NCBI GenBank assembly: GCA_046331225.1
Contig: JAXLRF010000006.1
Location: forward strand, 248,001 to 312,000
DNA from: VFMC01 sp046331225
GTDB taxonomy: Bacteria; Actinomycetota; Acidimicrobiia; Acidimicrobiales; Ilumatobacteraceae
DNA length: 64,000 bases
Direction of reading: 5' to 3'
Positions within the stretch are counted from its first letter, which is position 1. Each line of letters begins with the position of its first letter. Made by a program: the position numbers and the translations under genes. Shown one piece after another: positions 26,749 to 35,170 of this stretch. Below the pieces are notes generated by a model. It was not told the DNA's origin. It did no database searches and saw only the letters and a program-made list of their open reading frames with translations.

Positions 26749-27980
26749 CCGCGGCGGTCGCCCCCGGACGCACGACGCCGGGCCTGCGCCGCGCGCCGGA
26801 CGGCCGGCCCGCCGATCGGGTGCTCGTCGGTCTGCTCGTCCTCACCGCCGTCGAACCCGAGCACACGCCCTTCGGGTCGCTCACCTCGGTGGACGGTGCC
26901 CGATGGTGGTTCCTGGTGCCCGTGTGGATCGCGGTCGCGGTGGTGGGCCTGGTCGACGGCCGCGGGCTGCGACGCGCGGTCCGCGCACCGTCGCGCTGGC
27001 TGCTCGCCGCCGCCGTCTGGATGATGATCACCAGCCCGATGGGCCTGGTGCCGCACCTCGACCTCGTCACGGCAGCCGGTTTCGGCGCGTTCGTGGTGGC
27101 GGGGGCGGCGATCGTCGATCGTGGCGGCTGGGCGCACGTGCGCGCCGCGCTGTTCCCGGCGTCGGCGATCCTGCTCGTGGCCAGCGTCGCCGAGGAGCTG
27201 TGGCGGTTGGGCGACGATCGCTGGTACGGCGTGTTCCGCGATGCCAATGCGCTCGCGTTCGGATGTGTGGTGGCCGCCATCAGCGGCATCGACCGCTGGA
27301 TGCGTGGCGGCGGGGGAGGGCTGGTCCTCGCGATCGGCTCGCTGCCGGTGCTCGTGCTCACCGACGGGCGGATCGCGATGGTGGCCCTCGGCGTGGCGGT
27401 GCTCGCCCTCGTGCGCCCCGCGTTGCCGAAGGCCGTGGTGCCGATCGCGTTCGGCGGCGCCCTGATCCTCGTGATCCTGCTGGTCACCGACCAGTCGCTC
27501 GGCGAGCGGGCCGGGAGAACGGTGGCCCGGAGCGGCGACGTCACCGAGATCACCACCGTGACCGGTCGCACCGACATCTGGCGGGTGGTGCTCGACCAGG
27601 TCCGCGACCGGCCGCTCTCCGGCGTCGGCGCCGGGAGCACGCCCGAGGTGTTCGTCCAGGCGCAGTCCGCCGGGCGGCTCGACTGGACCGTCACCCACGC
27701 TCACGATCTCTGGCTGCAACTCGCGATGAGCGGTGGGGTGGTGGCCGCGGCGCTCGTCGCGCTCGGGGCGCTCGGCTACACCGTGCGTGCCGTGGCGCGG
27801 CCCGTGCGCGACCGCGATGCCCTGATGCTGGCACTGCTGGTGCACGGGCTCACCGAGGACGTGGTGGCCGAGCCCCGGTTCACCCTGCTGCTCGCCGCGG
27901 CGGCGATCGCGTCGACCGCCCGCATCCGGCCGCGGCGCGTGGCCGGCGTCCTGGACGCCGGCGAGCATCCGCCCAGCTGA
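26745..27980 (+). CDS. O-antigen-ligase-like polysaccharide ligase/polymerase
   Basis: A 411-residue polytopic membrane protein with about ten helices. The signature region GRTDIWRVVLDQVRDRPLSGVGAGS followed by HAHDLWLQLAMSGG matches the large extracytoplasmic loop of WaaL/Wzy-type O-antigen ligases, where the His and Arg act in glycan transfer. ATG 26745 overlaps the Wzz-like gene stop (ATGA). In a Gram-positive-type actinobacterium it would more likely polymerise or attach exopolysaccharide than LPS. Confidence 0.8.
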   Translation: MTAAVAPGRTTPGLRRAPDGRPADRVLVGLLVLTAVEPEHTPFGSLTSVDGARWWFLVPVWIAVAVVGLVDGRGLRRAVRAPSRWLLAAAVWMMITSPMGLVPHLDLVTAAGFGAFVVAGAAIVDRGGWAHVRAALFPASAILLVASVAEELWRLGDDRWYGVFRDANALAFGCVVAAISGIDRWMRGGGGGLVLAIGSLPVLVLTDGRIAMVALGVAVLALVRPALPKAVVPIAFGGALILVILLVTDQSLGERAGRTVARSGDVTEITTVTGRTDIWRVVLDQVRDRPLSGVGAGSTPEVFVQAQSAGRLDWTVTHAHDLWLQLAMSGGVVAAALVALGALGYTVRAVARPVRDRDALMLALLVHGLTEDVVAEPRFTLLLAAAAIASTARIRPRRVAGVLDAGEHPPS

Positions 27981-28006
27981 GGGCCGTTCTCGACCGTCTC
28001 GACCCC

Positions 28007-28035
28007 CTCAAGTGCAGGGGTGGCGAGGCCGATGA
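28007..28035 (+). promoter_or_regulatory. Sigma-28 (FliA/WhiG)-like promoter
   Basis: CTCAAG at 28007-28012 and GCCGATGA at 28028-28035 are separated by 15 bp. They resemble the flagellar/WhiG sigma consensus (TAAAG and GCCGATAA). The predicted transcription start lies about at the ATG at 28045, so the mRNA would be leaderless. No canonical sigma-70 boxes are evident in this 64-bp gap. Confidence 0.48.
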
Positions 28036-28044
28036 CTTCCTTCG

Positions 28045-29697
28045 ATGGTCGACGACACGCGACGGGACGACGTCCCACGAACCAACGGTCACCGCAGGCG
28101 CGGCGTGGCACTGGTGGCCGCGCTCGTCCTCGGATCCGCAGGCGCCGGTGGCGCCGCGTTCGCCGCCCGGGATGCGGCGTCGTCGGCGCGTGTCGCCACC
28201 GAGGCCGCCGATGCGGTCGACGTGATCGGCATCCGCAGCGATCTGCGACGGGTGCACCTCGACGAGACCAACCTGTTGATGCTGCACCTGTTCGACGCGG
28301 CGAGCGACGACGAGATCGAGGCCGCCCGCGACGAACGCATCGCCGTGCGCGATGCGGCGATCGACGAGCTGGCGGGGATCATCGGACGCGGCGGCCGCAC
28401 GGCGCCGGAGGCGATGTTCCTGCGCGACCTGCTGCTGACCGACGGTCTGCAGGGTGTGCGCGAGGCCGATCCGAGCGTGCTGTTCGACACCGGCCGCGCC
28501 GCCGCTCGTGACAGTCGCCCGCCGGTGGAGCAGAGCACCGACGACGAGCTCGCGCTGTACGACCTGATGCGCACCGACGCCGCCGGCGCGCAGGTGTTGA
28601 ACGACGCGATGGACGCGGCCTACACATCGCTGCAGCCCGAGGCGCCCGAGCTGATGGCCGACTACGTCAGCCGCTCCGAGCCGTACATCCGCAGCGACGG
28701 CGGCTACCTCGGCCCGGACGCCGACTCGCCGCTGGTCGACAGCTACGTGTACGACCAGACGGCGCCCGAGCCGCTGCCCGAGGTGGCCGAGGTGGACGAC
28801 CGGCTGGCAGCCAGCCGTCTGTGGACGTACGACCAGTGGATCGTGTCGTGGCAGGACGGCACGCCCGGTCCGGCGCCGCTCACGATCGATGAGCTCGTCG
28901 ACGAGGTCCGCTCGGTCGAGAGCGACGTGCGAGGCATCGTCGACGGTCGCCTGGACGAGACCTCGTCCGTGCACCACCACGAGGCCGACGGGCTGCACCA
29001 GCGGTCGCTGATCTGGTGGATCGCCGCGGCCGTGCTCGCGCTGGTGGCCTGCTCGTCCCTCGTCATGCTGGCCGTGGGCCGCTGGCGAGCGGTTCGGCAC
29101 CAGGTGGTGCGTGGCGCGACCGATCCGCTCACCGGTGTGGGCAACCGGCACCAGCTCGACGAGCTGGTCGCCGCCGACACCCGCAACCCGTCGTTCGGCT
29201 GGCACCTCGTGGCGGCGATCGACATGGACCGCTTCAAGATGATCAACGACACCTGGGGCCACCACGTGGGCGACAGGGTGCTCGTCGAGGTGGCACGCCG
29301 GTTGAGCGCCGTCGTCGACGGATGGCGGGGGAGCGCTGCCGGCACCACCGGCCAGGTGATCCGCATGGGCGGCGACGAGTTCCTGTTCGCGCTGCACGCC
29401 AAGACGGCGATCAACGACGCGATCGTCCGTCAGCAGCTCGAGGACATCCGCCAGGCGAGCATCCGGGTGTCGACCGGTGACGCCGAGCCCGACGCCGCCG
29501 ACGAGCGGGTGCAGCTGATGTTCAGCGTCGGTGTGGCCGTCGCCGAAGGTGTGGCCGATCTGGACGACCTGGTGCGCATGGCCGACCTGGCGTCGTACGA
29601 GGAGAAGGCGCAGCGGGCGATGGCGCTCGGCGATCGCCGCAAGCGTCCGTACCTGGGCCGCCCGGCCGATCAGCCCGAGACCACCAGCGTCGACTGA
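28045..29697 (+). CDS. Membrane diguanylate cyclase (GGDEF)
   Basis: A 550-residue sensor-cyclase that makes cyclic di-GMP from GTP. Two membrane helices (residues ~13-40 and ~325-347, SLIWWIAAAVLALVACSSLVML) flank a ~280-residue extracytoplasmic helical sensor domain. The cytoplasmic GGDEF domain starts DPLTGVGNRHQLDELV and keeps the intact active-site GGDEF at residues 442-446 after DMDRFKMINDTWGHHVGD. No EAL domain and no clear RxxD I-site are seen. It follows the O-antigen-ligase-like gene and could tune polysaccharide output. ATG 28045 would be leaderless under the upstream sigma-28-like promoter. Confidence 0.9.
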   Translation: MVDDTRRDDVPRTNGHRRRGVALVAALVLGSAGAGGAAFAARDAASSARVATEAADAVDVIGIRSDLRRVHLDETNLLMLHLFDAASDDEIEAARDERIAVRDAAIDELAGIIGRGGRTAPEAMFLRDLLLTDGLQGVREADPSVLFDTGRAAARDSRPPVEQSTDDELALYDLMRTDAAGAQVLNDAMDAAYTSLQPEAPELMADYVSRSEPYIRSDGGYLGPDADSPLVDSYVYDQTAPEPLPEVAEVDDRLAASRLWTYDQWIVSWQDGTPGPAPLTIDELVDEVRSVESDVRGIVDGRLDETSSVHHHEADGLHQRSLIWWIAAAVLALVACSSLVMLAVGRWRAVRHQVVRGATDPLTGVGNRHQLDELVAADTRNPSFGWHLVAAIDMDRFKMINDTWGHHVGDRVLVEVARRLSAVVDGWRGSAAGTTGQVIRMGGDEFLFALHAKTAINDAIVRQQLEDIRQASIRVSTGDAEPDAADERVQLMFSVGVAVAEGVADLDDLVRMADLASYEEKAQRAMALGDRRKRPYLGRPADQPETTSVD

Positions 29698-29930
29698 GCG
29701 CAGCCATGCCCCTCGATCAGGGGGGGCGCTCCTGCCGCCGTTTCCATCCGGCGTGATTGACATAACGCCGATTATGGGCGTTGAGGCCGAACCGGCCGAG
29801 ACGCTGGGAGCGCGTCCTGGGTGCCAGTGAGGACTCACCGGTGCAGCTCAGAACGGTCGAGCGGCACCCAGGATCTCCGTCGCGACGACGTCGGCCGTCG
29901 CCCGTCGACGTCCTGGGCGCCGGCGAGATC
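29698..29930. other. Repeat-rich intergenic region
   Basis: This gap after the GGDEF gene holds no convincing gene. It contains CATAACGCCGATTATG (29761-29776), an inverted repeat of CATAA/TTATG just after TTGACA (29757-29762), then a full 59-bp palindromic repeat at 29815-29873 and the start of a second at 29911. The TTGACA lacks a good -10 at 17 bp, so I do not call a promoter. Confidence 0.5.
29815..29873. repeat. 59-bp palindromic repeat, copy 2
   Basis: Begins TCCTGGGTGCC and ends GGCACCCAGGA, a perfect 11-bp inverted repeat, with the inner motifs ACTCACCG and GCAGCTC shared with copies at 12673-12731 and 29911-29969. All three are exactly 59 bp, which supports a mobile or recombinogenic dispersed repeat family rather than chance palindromes. 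Confidence 0.8.
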
Positions 29931-29969
29931 TCACCGACGCAGCTCGTCGCGTCGAGTCGGCACCCAGGA
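29911..29969. repeat. 59-bp palindromic repeat, copy 3
   Basis: Begins TCCTGGGCGCC and ends GGCACCCAGGA, with inner TCTCACCG and GCAGCTC. Its 3' half overlaps the C-terminal codons of the minus-strand zinc-finger gene, so the repeat supplies that gene's last codons and stop. Confidence 0.8.
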
Positions 29970-30425
29970 CGGTTCGCACCGGTCGAGCGCACCTCGATGC
30001 CCCGCCCCCGTCACCCATGCGCGCATAACGTCATGACGATATGGATGGGTGGCCGGTCCCCCCGGTGCACCGAGCTTGCGCTCGGCCAGGGGTGCCGCAG
30101 CGTCGAGCAGCCAGCGCAGCGCCGTGAGCAGTTCGGCCTTCGTCATCTCGTGGGCCAGATCCCGTCGCGTGTCGGCGACCGCGCACTCGAGGACGTACAG
30201 GTCGTCGTGCAGCGCGTCGAGCTCGGTGCGCGCCATCACGAGCTCGCCGTCGCTCAACGCGAGTTCACGTGCACGCTGACGCGACACCCAGTCCCACTGG
30301 CGGCACCGCTGCGAACAGAACTCACGCGGCCGCCCCGGACCGTCACGCCGTTCGAGCGGGAACCGGCACCACCGACAGCGCCGCTCGCTCCCCCCACCCC
30401 CAGGCTCGACCGCGTTTTCCGTCAT
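29931..30425 (-). CDS. Small zinc-finger-like protein with coiled-coil region
   Basis: A 164-residue protein of unknown function. The N-terminus carries a probable zinc site CRWCRFPL ... REFCSQRCRQWDW (CxxC and CxxxC). It is followed by a basic helix and a charged helical stretch (ARTELDALHDDLYVLECAVADTRRDLAHEMTKAELL). The final ~13-15 residues run into a 59-bp palindromic repeat and are probably a late acquisition. The start ATG 30425 lies in the centre of the palindrome CGTCATGACG (30420-30429), and the same decamer recurs at 30029-30038 inside its 3' end. Regulation by a protein that binds this palindrome is possible. Confidence 0.66.
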   Translation of the reverse strand: MTENAVEPGGGGSERRCRWCRFPLERRDGPGRPREFCSQRCRQWDWVSRQRARELALSDGELVMARTELDALHDDLYVLECAVADTRRDLAHEMTKAELLTALRWLLDAAAPLAERKLGAPGGPATHPYRHDVMRAWVTGAGHRGALDRCEPSWVPTRRDELRR

Positions 30426-30429
30426 GACG
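30420..30429. promoter_or_regulatory. CGTCATGACG palindrome over the start codon
   Basis: A perfect 10-bp palindrome that includes the ATG of the minus-strand zinc-finger gene. An identical decamer with partly symmetric flanks lies at 30029-30038 inside the same gene. Two copies of a 10-bp palindrome about 390 bp apart are unlikely in random sequence. Confidence 0.4.
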
Positions 30430-30528
30430 AAATACTTCCACTCGAACCCCGAGCGGCGGCGGATCCTCGGCGTCGGCGTCTAGCGTCGCCGCCGTGTTCT
30501 GCCATCTCGCGCCGATCGGTCGGTGTCG

Positions 30529-30801
30529 ATGACGTTCGAGTTCGACGTCCACGTCCGGCCGGGCGCGCGACGCGCCTCGGTCGGCGGTAGCCACGACGGG
30601 GTGCTCGCGGTGGCGGTCACCGCTCCCCCGGCCGACGGCAAGGCCAACGACGCGGTGTGCGACGCGCTCGCACGCGCGTTCGGCGTGCGCGCCTCGGCCG
30701 TCGGGATCGTGCGCGGCCACACGTCGCGCCGCAAGCACGTGCGCGTCGAGATCGAACCGGTGGCCGGGCGGGCGCGTCTCGACGAGCTGCGCGCCGGCTG
30801 A
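30529..30801 (+). CDS. DUF167/YggU-family protein
   Basis: A 90-residue protein of the YggU family, function unknown. Typical blocks are VHVRPGARRASVGGSHDGVLAVAVTAPPADGKANDAV, then LARAFGV and the basic RGHTSRRKHVRVEI. ATG 30529 is chosen; GTG 30523 would add two residues. It converges with the flotillin gene, and a hairpin between them (30807-30837) likely terminates both transcripts. Confidence 0.9.
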   Translation: MTFEFDVHVRPGARRASVGGSHDGVLAVAVTAPPADGKANDAVCDALARAFGVRASAVGIVRGHTSRRKHVRVEIEPVAGRARLDELRAG

Positions 30802-30806
30802 CGCGC

Positions 30807-30837
30807 CGAGGGCCGAGGCTCGTCGCCCCGGCCCTCG
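30807..30837. terminator. Bidirectional hairpin terminator candidate
   Basis: CGAGGGCC (30807-30814) pairs perfectly with GGCCCTCG (30830-30837) around a 15-nt loop. It lies in the 57-bp gap between the convergent DUF167 and flotillin genes. No U-tract is present, as is common at high GC. Confidence 0.6.
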
Positions 30838-30858
30838 ACGTCCGTGCCCGGATGATCG

Positions 30859-32937
30859 TCAGTTGCCGTTCGACCCGGCGGTCACCGGCGAGATGCCGCC
30901 GCCCACGTCGGGAGCGAGCCGGCGGATCAAGGTGGCCGCGAGGCCTTCGATGCTGCCGCCCGAGGTGACGAGCACGTCGGGCATCACGTCGATGCGACCC
31001 TCGGCGATCGCGTTGATCGCCGCGACGATCGCCGTGGCCTGCGGGCCGAGGGCCTCCTTCTGCGCCTCGAAGCCCTGCGCCCGGGCCAGACCGAGCGCCT
31101 CGGCGGCCTTCGCCTCGGCCAGACCCACCGCCTCGGCACGAGACGCCTCGGCACCACCGACCGCCGCGACCTTCGCGGCCTCGGCCATGCCGAGCGCCTC
31201 GATACGGCTGGCGTCGGCCTTGCCGAGCACCTCGACCTTGGTGGCCTCGGCACGTGCCGTCGTCTCGACGTACGACGCCTCACCGCGGGCTTGCGCCGCC
31301 TTGGCCTCGGCCTGGTTCTGGTTGATCGCGATCGACACCTGCGAGGTGGCGAGCTGGCCCTGCATGTCGGCCGTGCCTCGCGCCTTCTCCACCTCGATGC
31401 GGGCGAGCTGCGCCTCGCGCTGCTCGTGGAACGTGGCCTTCTCCTGTTTCGCGATCTCTCGTTCGGTGAGCACCTCGACGAGCTCCTTCGGGAAGATCAC
31501 GTCCTGGATGTACACACCACGGGTCTCGACGTCGTACGACGCGAGGTACCCGGTGATCGCCTGCAGCGCCGCCATCTGCACCTCGTCGCGGGTCTCGATG
31601 AAGCGCACGGCCTCGAGCCGCTGCAGGGTGTTGCGGAAGTGGTTGCCGACGGCCGACTGCAGCACCTCGTTGACGAGATTCTGCATCGTGCCGACCATCG
31701 AGATCACCTTCGGCGCCTTGGTGTCGCTCACGTGGATCTGCACCTGCAGGTCGATCGAGAACACGAAGCCCTCACGGCTCTTGCCCTCGATCGGGCTCAG
31801 CGATGCGTCGAGGTTGTGCGCCTGCGACACCGCACGCGCCCAGTTGAGCGTGAGGATCGAGGTGGGCACGATCTCGGCCGCGTAGATGCGCGGGTTGATC
31901 GGGTACTTGCCGGTGCGCAGCGGCTCCTGCCAGATGCCGCGGCGTCCGGGGTGCACGATCGAGCCGAACTTGAACTCGGTGCCGCTCGTGTCGAGCGTCG
32001 GCAGGCCGACGAAGCTCTTGATGACCGCGACCTCGCCCTGACGCACGACGAGCATGGGCACCATCTCGACACGCACGAGGAACGGGTTGAGCAGGTAGGC
32101 GCCGTACAGCAGCGGGTCGTGCTGCAGGCCGATGCGACCACCCTGGGCCAGGAACTCCTGGAAGTCCTGGTAGTTGTTGTGCAGCTCGTTCTTGCGGCCG
32201 AGCAACGCGTCGATGACCTCGGCGTCGGTGGCACCGGCCTCCTCCATCGAGCGGACGTCGTCGAAGCCGCCGAGGCGGCTGGCGATGTCGCCGGCCGGCA
32301 GCGGCTCGCCCTCGAGCGTGGTGACGATGCCCACCATGTCGGTGGTGCCGTTGGGGGCGATGACCGTCACCTCGAGCTGCTGCGGTGACAGCCCGAACAC
32401 CTCGGGCGAGATGCCGCGGTGCTGACGGACGATGGCCTGCAGCTCGCTCGACACCGGCGACCCGTACACACGGGTCGCAGTGATCACCAAGAACGCGGCC
32501 GGATGGATCGGCACCAGCGTTCCCGGGGGCAGCACGGGACGCTGCACACCCTTCTGTCCGCCGTGCTCGACGAAGGCGCGCACGTCGCTGAAGTTGCCGA
32601 ACTCCTCACGGTACTCGGCGCTCTTCGAACCGATCGCGATCGGCTCCCCCACCTGCGCGAGGACGACGCCGATCTCACCGGCGGGGACCTGCACCCAGGG
32701 GTGCTTGCCGACCGTGTACACCGGCCAGAGCTTGAACCTCAGACCCGGCATCAGGAGCTCGGCCTGATAGCCGGCTTCGCCGTGGAAGGCGACAGGGTTG
32801 CCGTCGGCCAGGCTGCGCCGGGCGAACCGCTTGTTGACGAGACCGATCTCCGACGGGCCGATGACCCGCAGCGATCGGGCGATCACCAGAGCGATGATCG
32901 CGATGAGACACAGTGAGGCGACGAGGATGATCAACAC
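30859..32937 (-). CDS. Flotillin/SPFH-domain membrane protein
   Basis: A 692-residue flotillin-like protein. An N-terminal membrane helix (LIILVASLCLIAIIALVIA) is followed by an SPFH domain, then a long Ala/Glu-rich coiled coil with repeated (E/K)A motifs (EAKAAQARGEASYVETTARA, AEALGLARAQGF), the flotillin hallmark. It organises membrane microdomains. GTG 32937 is chosen because AAGGAGGTG, a near-perfect ribosome site, lies 7 nt upstream; the longer GTG 32964 start would bury that site in the coding region. At ~690 residues it is longer than typical flotillins (~450-500). Confidence 0.9.
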   Translation of the reverse strand: MLIILVASLCLIAIIALVIARSLRVIGPSEIGLVNKRFARRSLADGNPVAFHGEAGYQAELLMPGLRFKLWPVYTVGKHPWVQVPAGEIGVVLAQVGEPIAIGSKSAEYREEFGNFSDVRAFVEHGGQKGVQRPVLPPGTLVPIHPAAFLVITATRVYGSPVSSELQAIVRQHRGISPEVFGLSPQQLEVTVIAPNGTTDMVGIVTTLEGEPLPAGDIASRLGGFDDVRSMEEAGATDAEVIDALLGRKNELHNNYQDFQEFLAQGGRIGLQHDPLLYGAYLLNPFLVRVEMVPMLVVRQGEVAVIKSFVGLPTLDTSGTEFKFGSIVHPGRRGIWQEPLRTGKYPINPRIYAAEIVPTSILTLNWARAVSQAHNLDASLSPIEGKSREGFVFSIDLQVQIHVSDTKAPKVISMVGTMQNLVNEVLQSAVGNHFRNTLQRLEAVRFIETRDEVQMAALQAITGYLASYDVETRGVYIQDVIFPKELVEVLTEREIAKQEKATFHEQREAQLARIEVEKARGTADMQGQLATSQVSIAINQNQAEAKAAQARGEASYVETTARAEATKVEVLGKADASRIEALGMAEAAKVAAVGGAEASRAEAVGLAEAKAAEALGLARAQGFEAQKEALGPQATAIVAAINAIAEGRIDVMPDVLVTSGGSIEGLAATLIRRLAPDVGGGISPVTAGSNGN

Positions 32938-33188
32938 CGCCCCACCTCCTTTCCGGCCCCGCACGAGGCCACGTGAGATGGAATCGAGTTGCCGACCAGA
33001 CTTCCCGGCGCACCAGACGAGGTGGCTTGTATCGCACCTGTCTGCAACTCGTCCTACTCCTGTCGGGTGATCTCGTCAAGCAACATCGTTCCCAGCGCGC
33101 GTCGTGCCTGCTGACGCGACGATCGACCGGCGCCCGTGCGGCCGGCGCGTTCCACCCGTTCCACACCCGCCCCGCATAGGGTCGTGGC

Positions 33189-34184
33189 GTGGAGTTGTCC
33201 CTGCCGCCCGGGTATCGATCGCGCCCGTACCGCGGCGCGGACGACCACGAGGCGATGGCGACGATCCTGTCCGCCGCACGGCGAGCCGCCAGCGACAACG
33301 AGTTCCCCACGGCCGAGTCGATCGGTGTCACCTACGCCACGTTCCCGCCCGCCGACTGCCTCCCCGAACGCGACGCCGCCCTCGTCCTGACCGACGACGG
33401 CGAACCCGTCGGCTATGCCCGCACCGGGCGAGAGGCGTTCGCCAACGGCGACGTCACCTGGCTCTGCTTCCCCGTGCTGCACCCCGACCACGAGCACCGC
33501 GAGTTGGTCGTGTCGATCGTACGGTCGATGGAAGGCCATCTCGGTGAGGTCGAACTCGAGGGCGCGCAGCCCGCATGGTTCCTGACCTTCACGCCGCACC
33601 CCGGTCCCGGGTTGCCGGCCGAGGGTCGCTCGGCGTGGCTCGAGTCACTCGGCTACGCCGGGTTCCAGTTCGGCGCCACGTTGGTGCGCCCGCACCTCGA
33701 CGACATCCCCGACCTCGCCCTGCCCGCCGGGCTCGAGGTGCGTCCGGTGCGACCGGAGGACGTGCGGCCGATCCTCGAGGCGCACCACGAGGACTTCCGG
33801 GGGCAGTGGGACTTCCAGGAGCTCGGCGAGCAGGCGTACCGCCGGTTCCTCGACGACCCGTCGGTCGACACCTCGCTCTGGCAGATCGCCTGGTCGGGCG
33901 ACGAGGTGATCGGCCAGGTGAAGACCTTCGTCAACCATGCGGAGAACGCGAGCGAGGGTCGCCTGCGCGGCTACACCGAGTACATCTCCACTCGCGCCGA
34001 CTGGCGCGGCAAGGGCGTCGCCGCTGCACTGATCTGCGCGAGCCTGCGCGATCTGCGGCGACGCGGCTTCACCGAGGCGGCGTTGCGGGCCGACGTGAAC
34101 AACCCGGCGGCGTTCGGGCTGTACCTGCGGCTCGGGTACGAGGTCACGTCGTACGACGCGGTGTACCGCAAGCCGATCGTCTGA
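33189..34184 (+). CDS. Tandem-GNAT N-acetyltransferase
   Basis: A 331-residue protein with two GNAT-type halves, as in mycothiol synthase-like enzymes. The N-terminal half (YRSRPYRGADDHEAMATIL...) looks degenerate. The C-terminal half has the acetyl-CoA-binding motif TRADWRGKGVAAALICASL and the NNPAAFGLYLRLGYEV signature. The substrate is not predictable. GTG 33189 begins at the first domain strand. It is divergent from the flotillin gene, with a 224-bp region between in which I see no strong promoter. Confidence 0.84.
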   Translation: MELSLPPGYRSRPYRGADDHEAMATILSAARRAASDNEFPTAESIGVTYATFPPADCLPERDAALVLTDDGEPVGYARTGREAFANGDVTWLCFPVLHPDHEHRELVVSIVRSMEGHLGEVELEGAQPAWFLTFTPHPGPGLPAEGRSAWLESLGYAGFQFGATLVRPHLDDIPDLALPAGLEVRPVRPEDVRPILEAHHEDFRGQWDFQELGEQAYRRFLDDPSVDTSLWQIAWSGDEVIGQVKTFVNHAENASEGRLRGYTEYISTRADWRGKGVAAALICASLRDLRRRGFTEAALRADVNNPAAFGLYLRLGYEVTSYDAVYRKPIV

Positions 34185-34224
34185 CCGGCGCCGCCGTCGG
34201 TCGTACCCGGTCGTGACCGGCGTG

Positions 34225-35094
34225 TCAGACCTCGAGGTCGAACCGCGTCTTCAGGCCGTCGGCCATCTGCACGAGACGATCGCCGGGCTGCGGCGGCAGC
34301 ATCACACGGCCGACGCCCATCGCCTGCAGCTGCTCGATCCGGGTGCACAGCTCGTCGAAGTCGCGGCCGCCACCACCGGCCGTCAGCTCGACCTCCGACG
34401 GGTCGCGGCCGATGGCTGCGCACTCGGCGCGCATGGTGTCGAAGGCGGCCTGCAGCTCGTCGAGGCCGCCGCTCCCCGGGAAGAACCCGTCGCCGATGCG
34501 GGCGGCACGCTGCGCGGCCTTGGTGGTGTGTCCGCCGATCACCACCGGGATCGTGCCGTTGGCGGGCACGGGTCGGCTGATGCACTTGTCGAAGTCGGCA
34601 TAGGTGTTGTGCACGCTGGCGCGATCGCCCTTCCACAACGCGCGGAGCGCCTCGACGTAATCGTCGTGGCGACGACCGCGATCGGCGAACGGCACACCGA
34701 GCGCGTCGAACTCCTCCTTCAACCAGCCGACCCCGGTGCCGAGCAGCACGCGACCGTTGGTGAAGGCATCGAGTGTGGCGAGCTCCTTCGCAACGACCAA
34801 CGGGTTGCGCTGCGGGAGGATCAAGATGCCGGTGCCGAGCTTGATCCGTTCGGTGACCGCGCCGGCGTAGGTGAGCCAGATCAGCGGGTCGGGCAGGTCG
34901 AACTCCTCGAGCCCGCCGGCCATCTTGCCGCTCTTGTCGTACGGGTACTTCGACTCGTAGCCGCTCGGCACGACGACGTGCTCGACGGTCCACAGCGACT
35001 CGAAACCTGCGGCTTCGGCGTTCTGGGCGAGTTCACGGGCGCCGGCGGGCGTCGAGCCCATGCCGGTGTTGACGAAGATGAGGCCGAACTTCAT
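34225..35094 (-). CDS. LLM-class F420-dependent oxidoreductase
   Basis: A 289-residue luciferase-like protein. MKFGLIFVNTGMGSTPAG, the ESLWTVEHVVVPSGYES strand, KLGTGILILPQRNPLVVAKELATLD and GRVLLGTGVGWLKEEF are typical of the short F420-dependent class common in Actinomycetota. ATG 35094 begins the TIM barrel. No operon partner is seen; the RpiR gene upstream on the same strand is 76 bp away. It converges with the acetyltransferase gene. Substrate unknown. Confidence 0.88.
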   Translation of the reverse strand: MKFGLIFVNTGMGSTPAGARELAQNAEAAGFESLWTVEHVVVPSGYESKYPYDKSGKMAGGLEEFDLPDPLIWLTYAGAVTERIKLGTGILILPQRNPLVVAKELATLDAFTNGRVLLGTGVGWLKEEFDALGVPFADRGRRHDDYVEALRALWKGDRASVHNTYADFDKCISRPVPANGTIPVVIGGHTTKAAQRAARIGDGFFPGSGGLDELQAAFDTMRAECAAIGRDPSEVELTAGGGGRDFDELCTRIEQLQAMGVGRVMLPPQPGDRLVQMADGLKTRFDLEV

Positions 35095-35170
35095 GGCCGC
35101 ACTGTAGGTGGGCGCCCCTCGGCGGCCGTCAGCGTGCGACCACCGCGCATCCGCAGGCGGCGCGGCGAGG

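Noticed and set aside
28045..29697. GGDEF domain as degenerate
   Set aside because: The GGDEF residues and the DxDxFK metal region are intact, so it should be catalytically active.
29757..29790. TTGACA box as a promoter
   Set aside because: No acceptable -10 at 16-18 bp and no gene immediately downstream on that strand.
30529..30801. Riboswitch upstream of DUF167 or flotillin
   Set aside because: Only simple hairpins are seen, without any conserved aptamer motif that I recognise.
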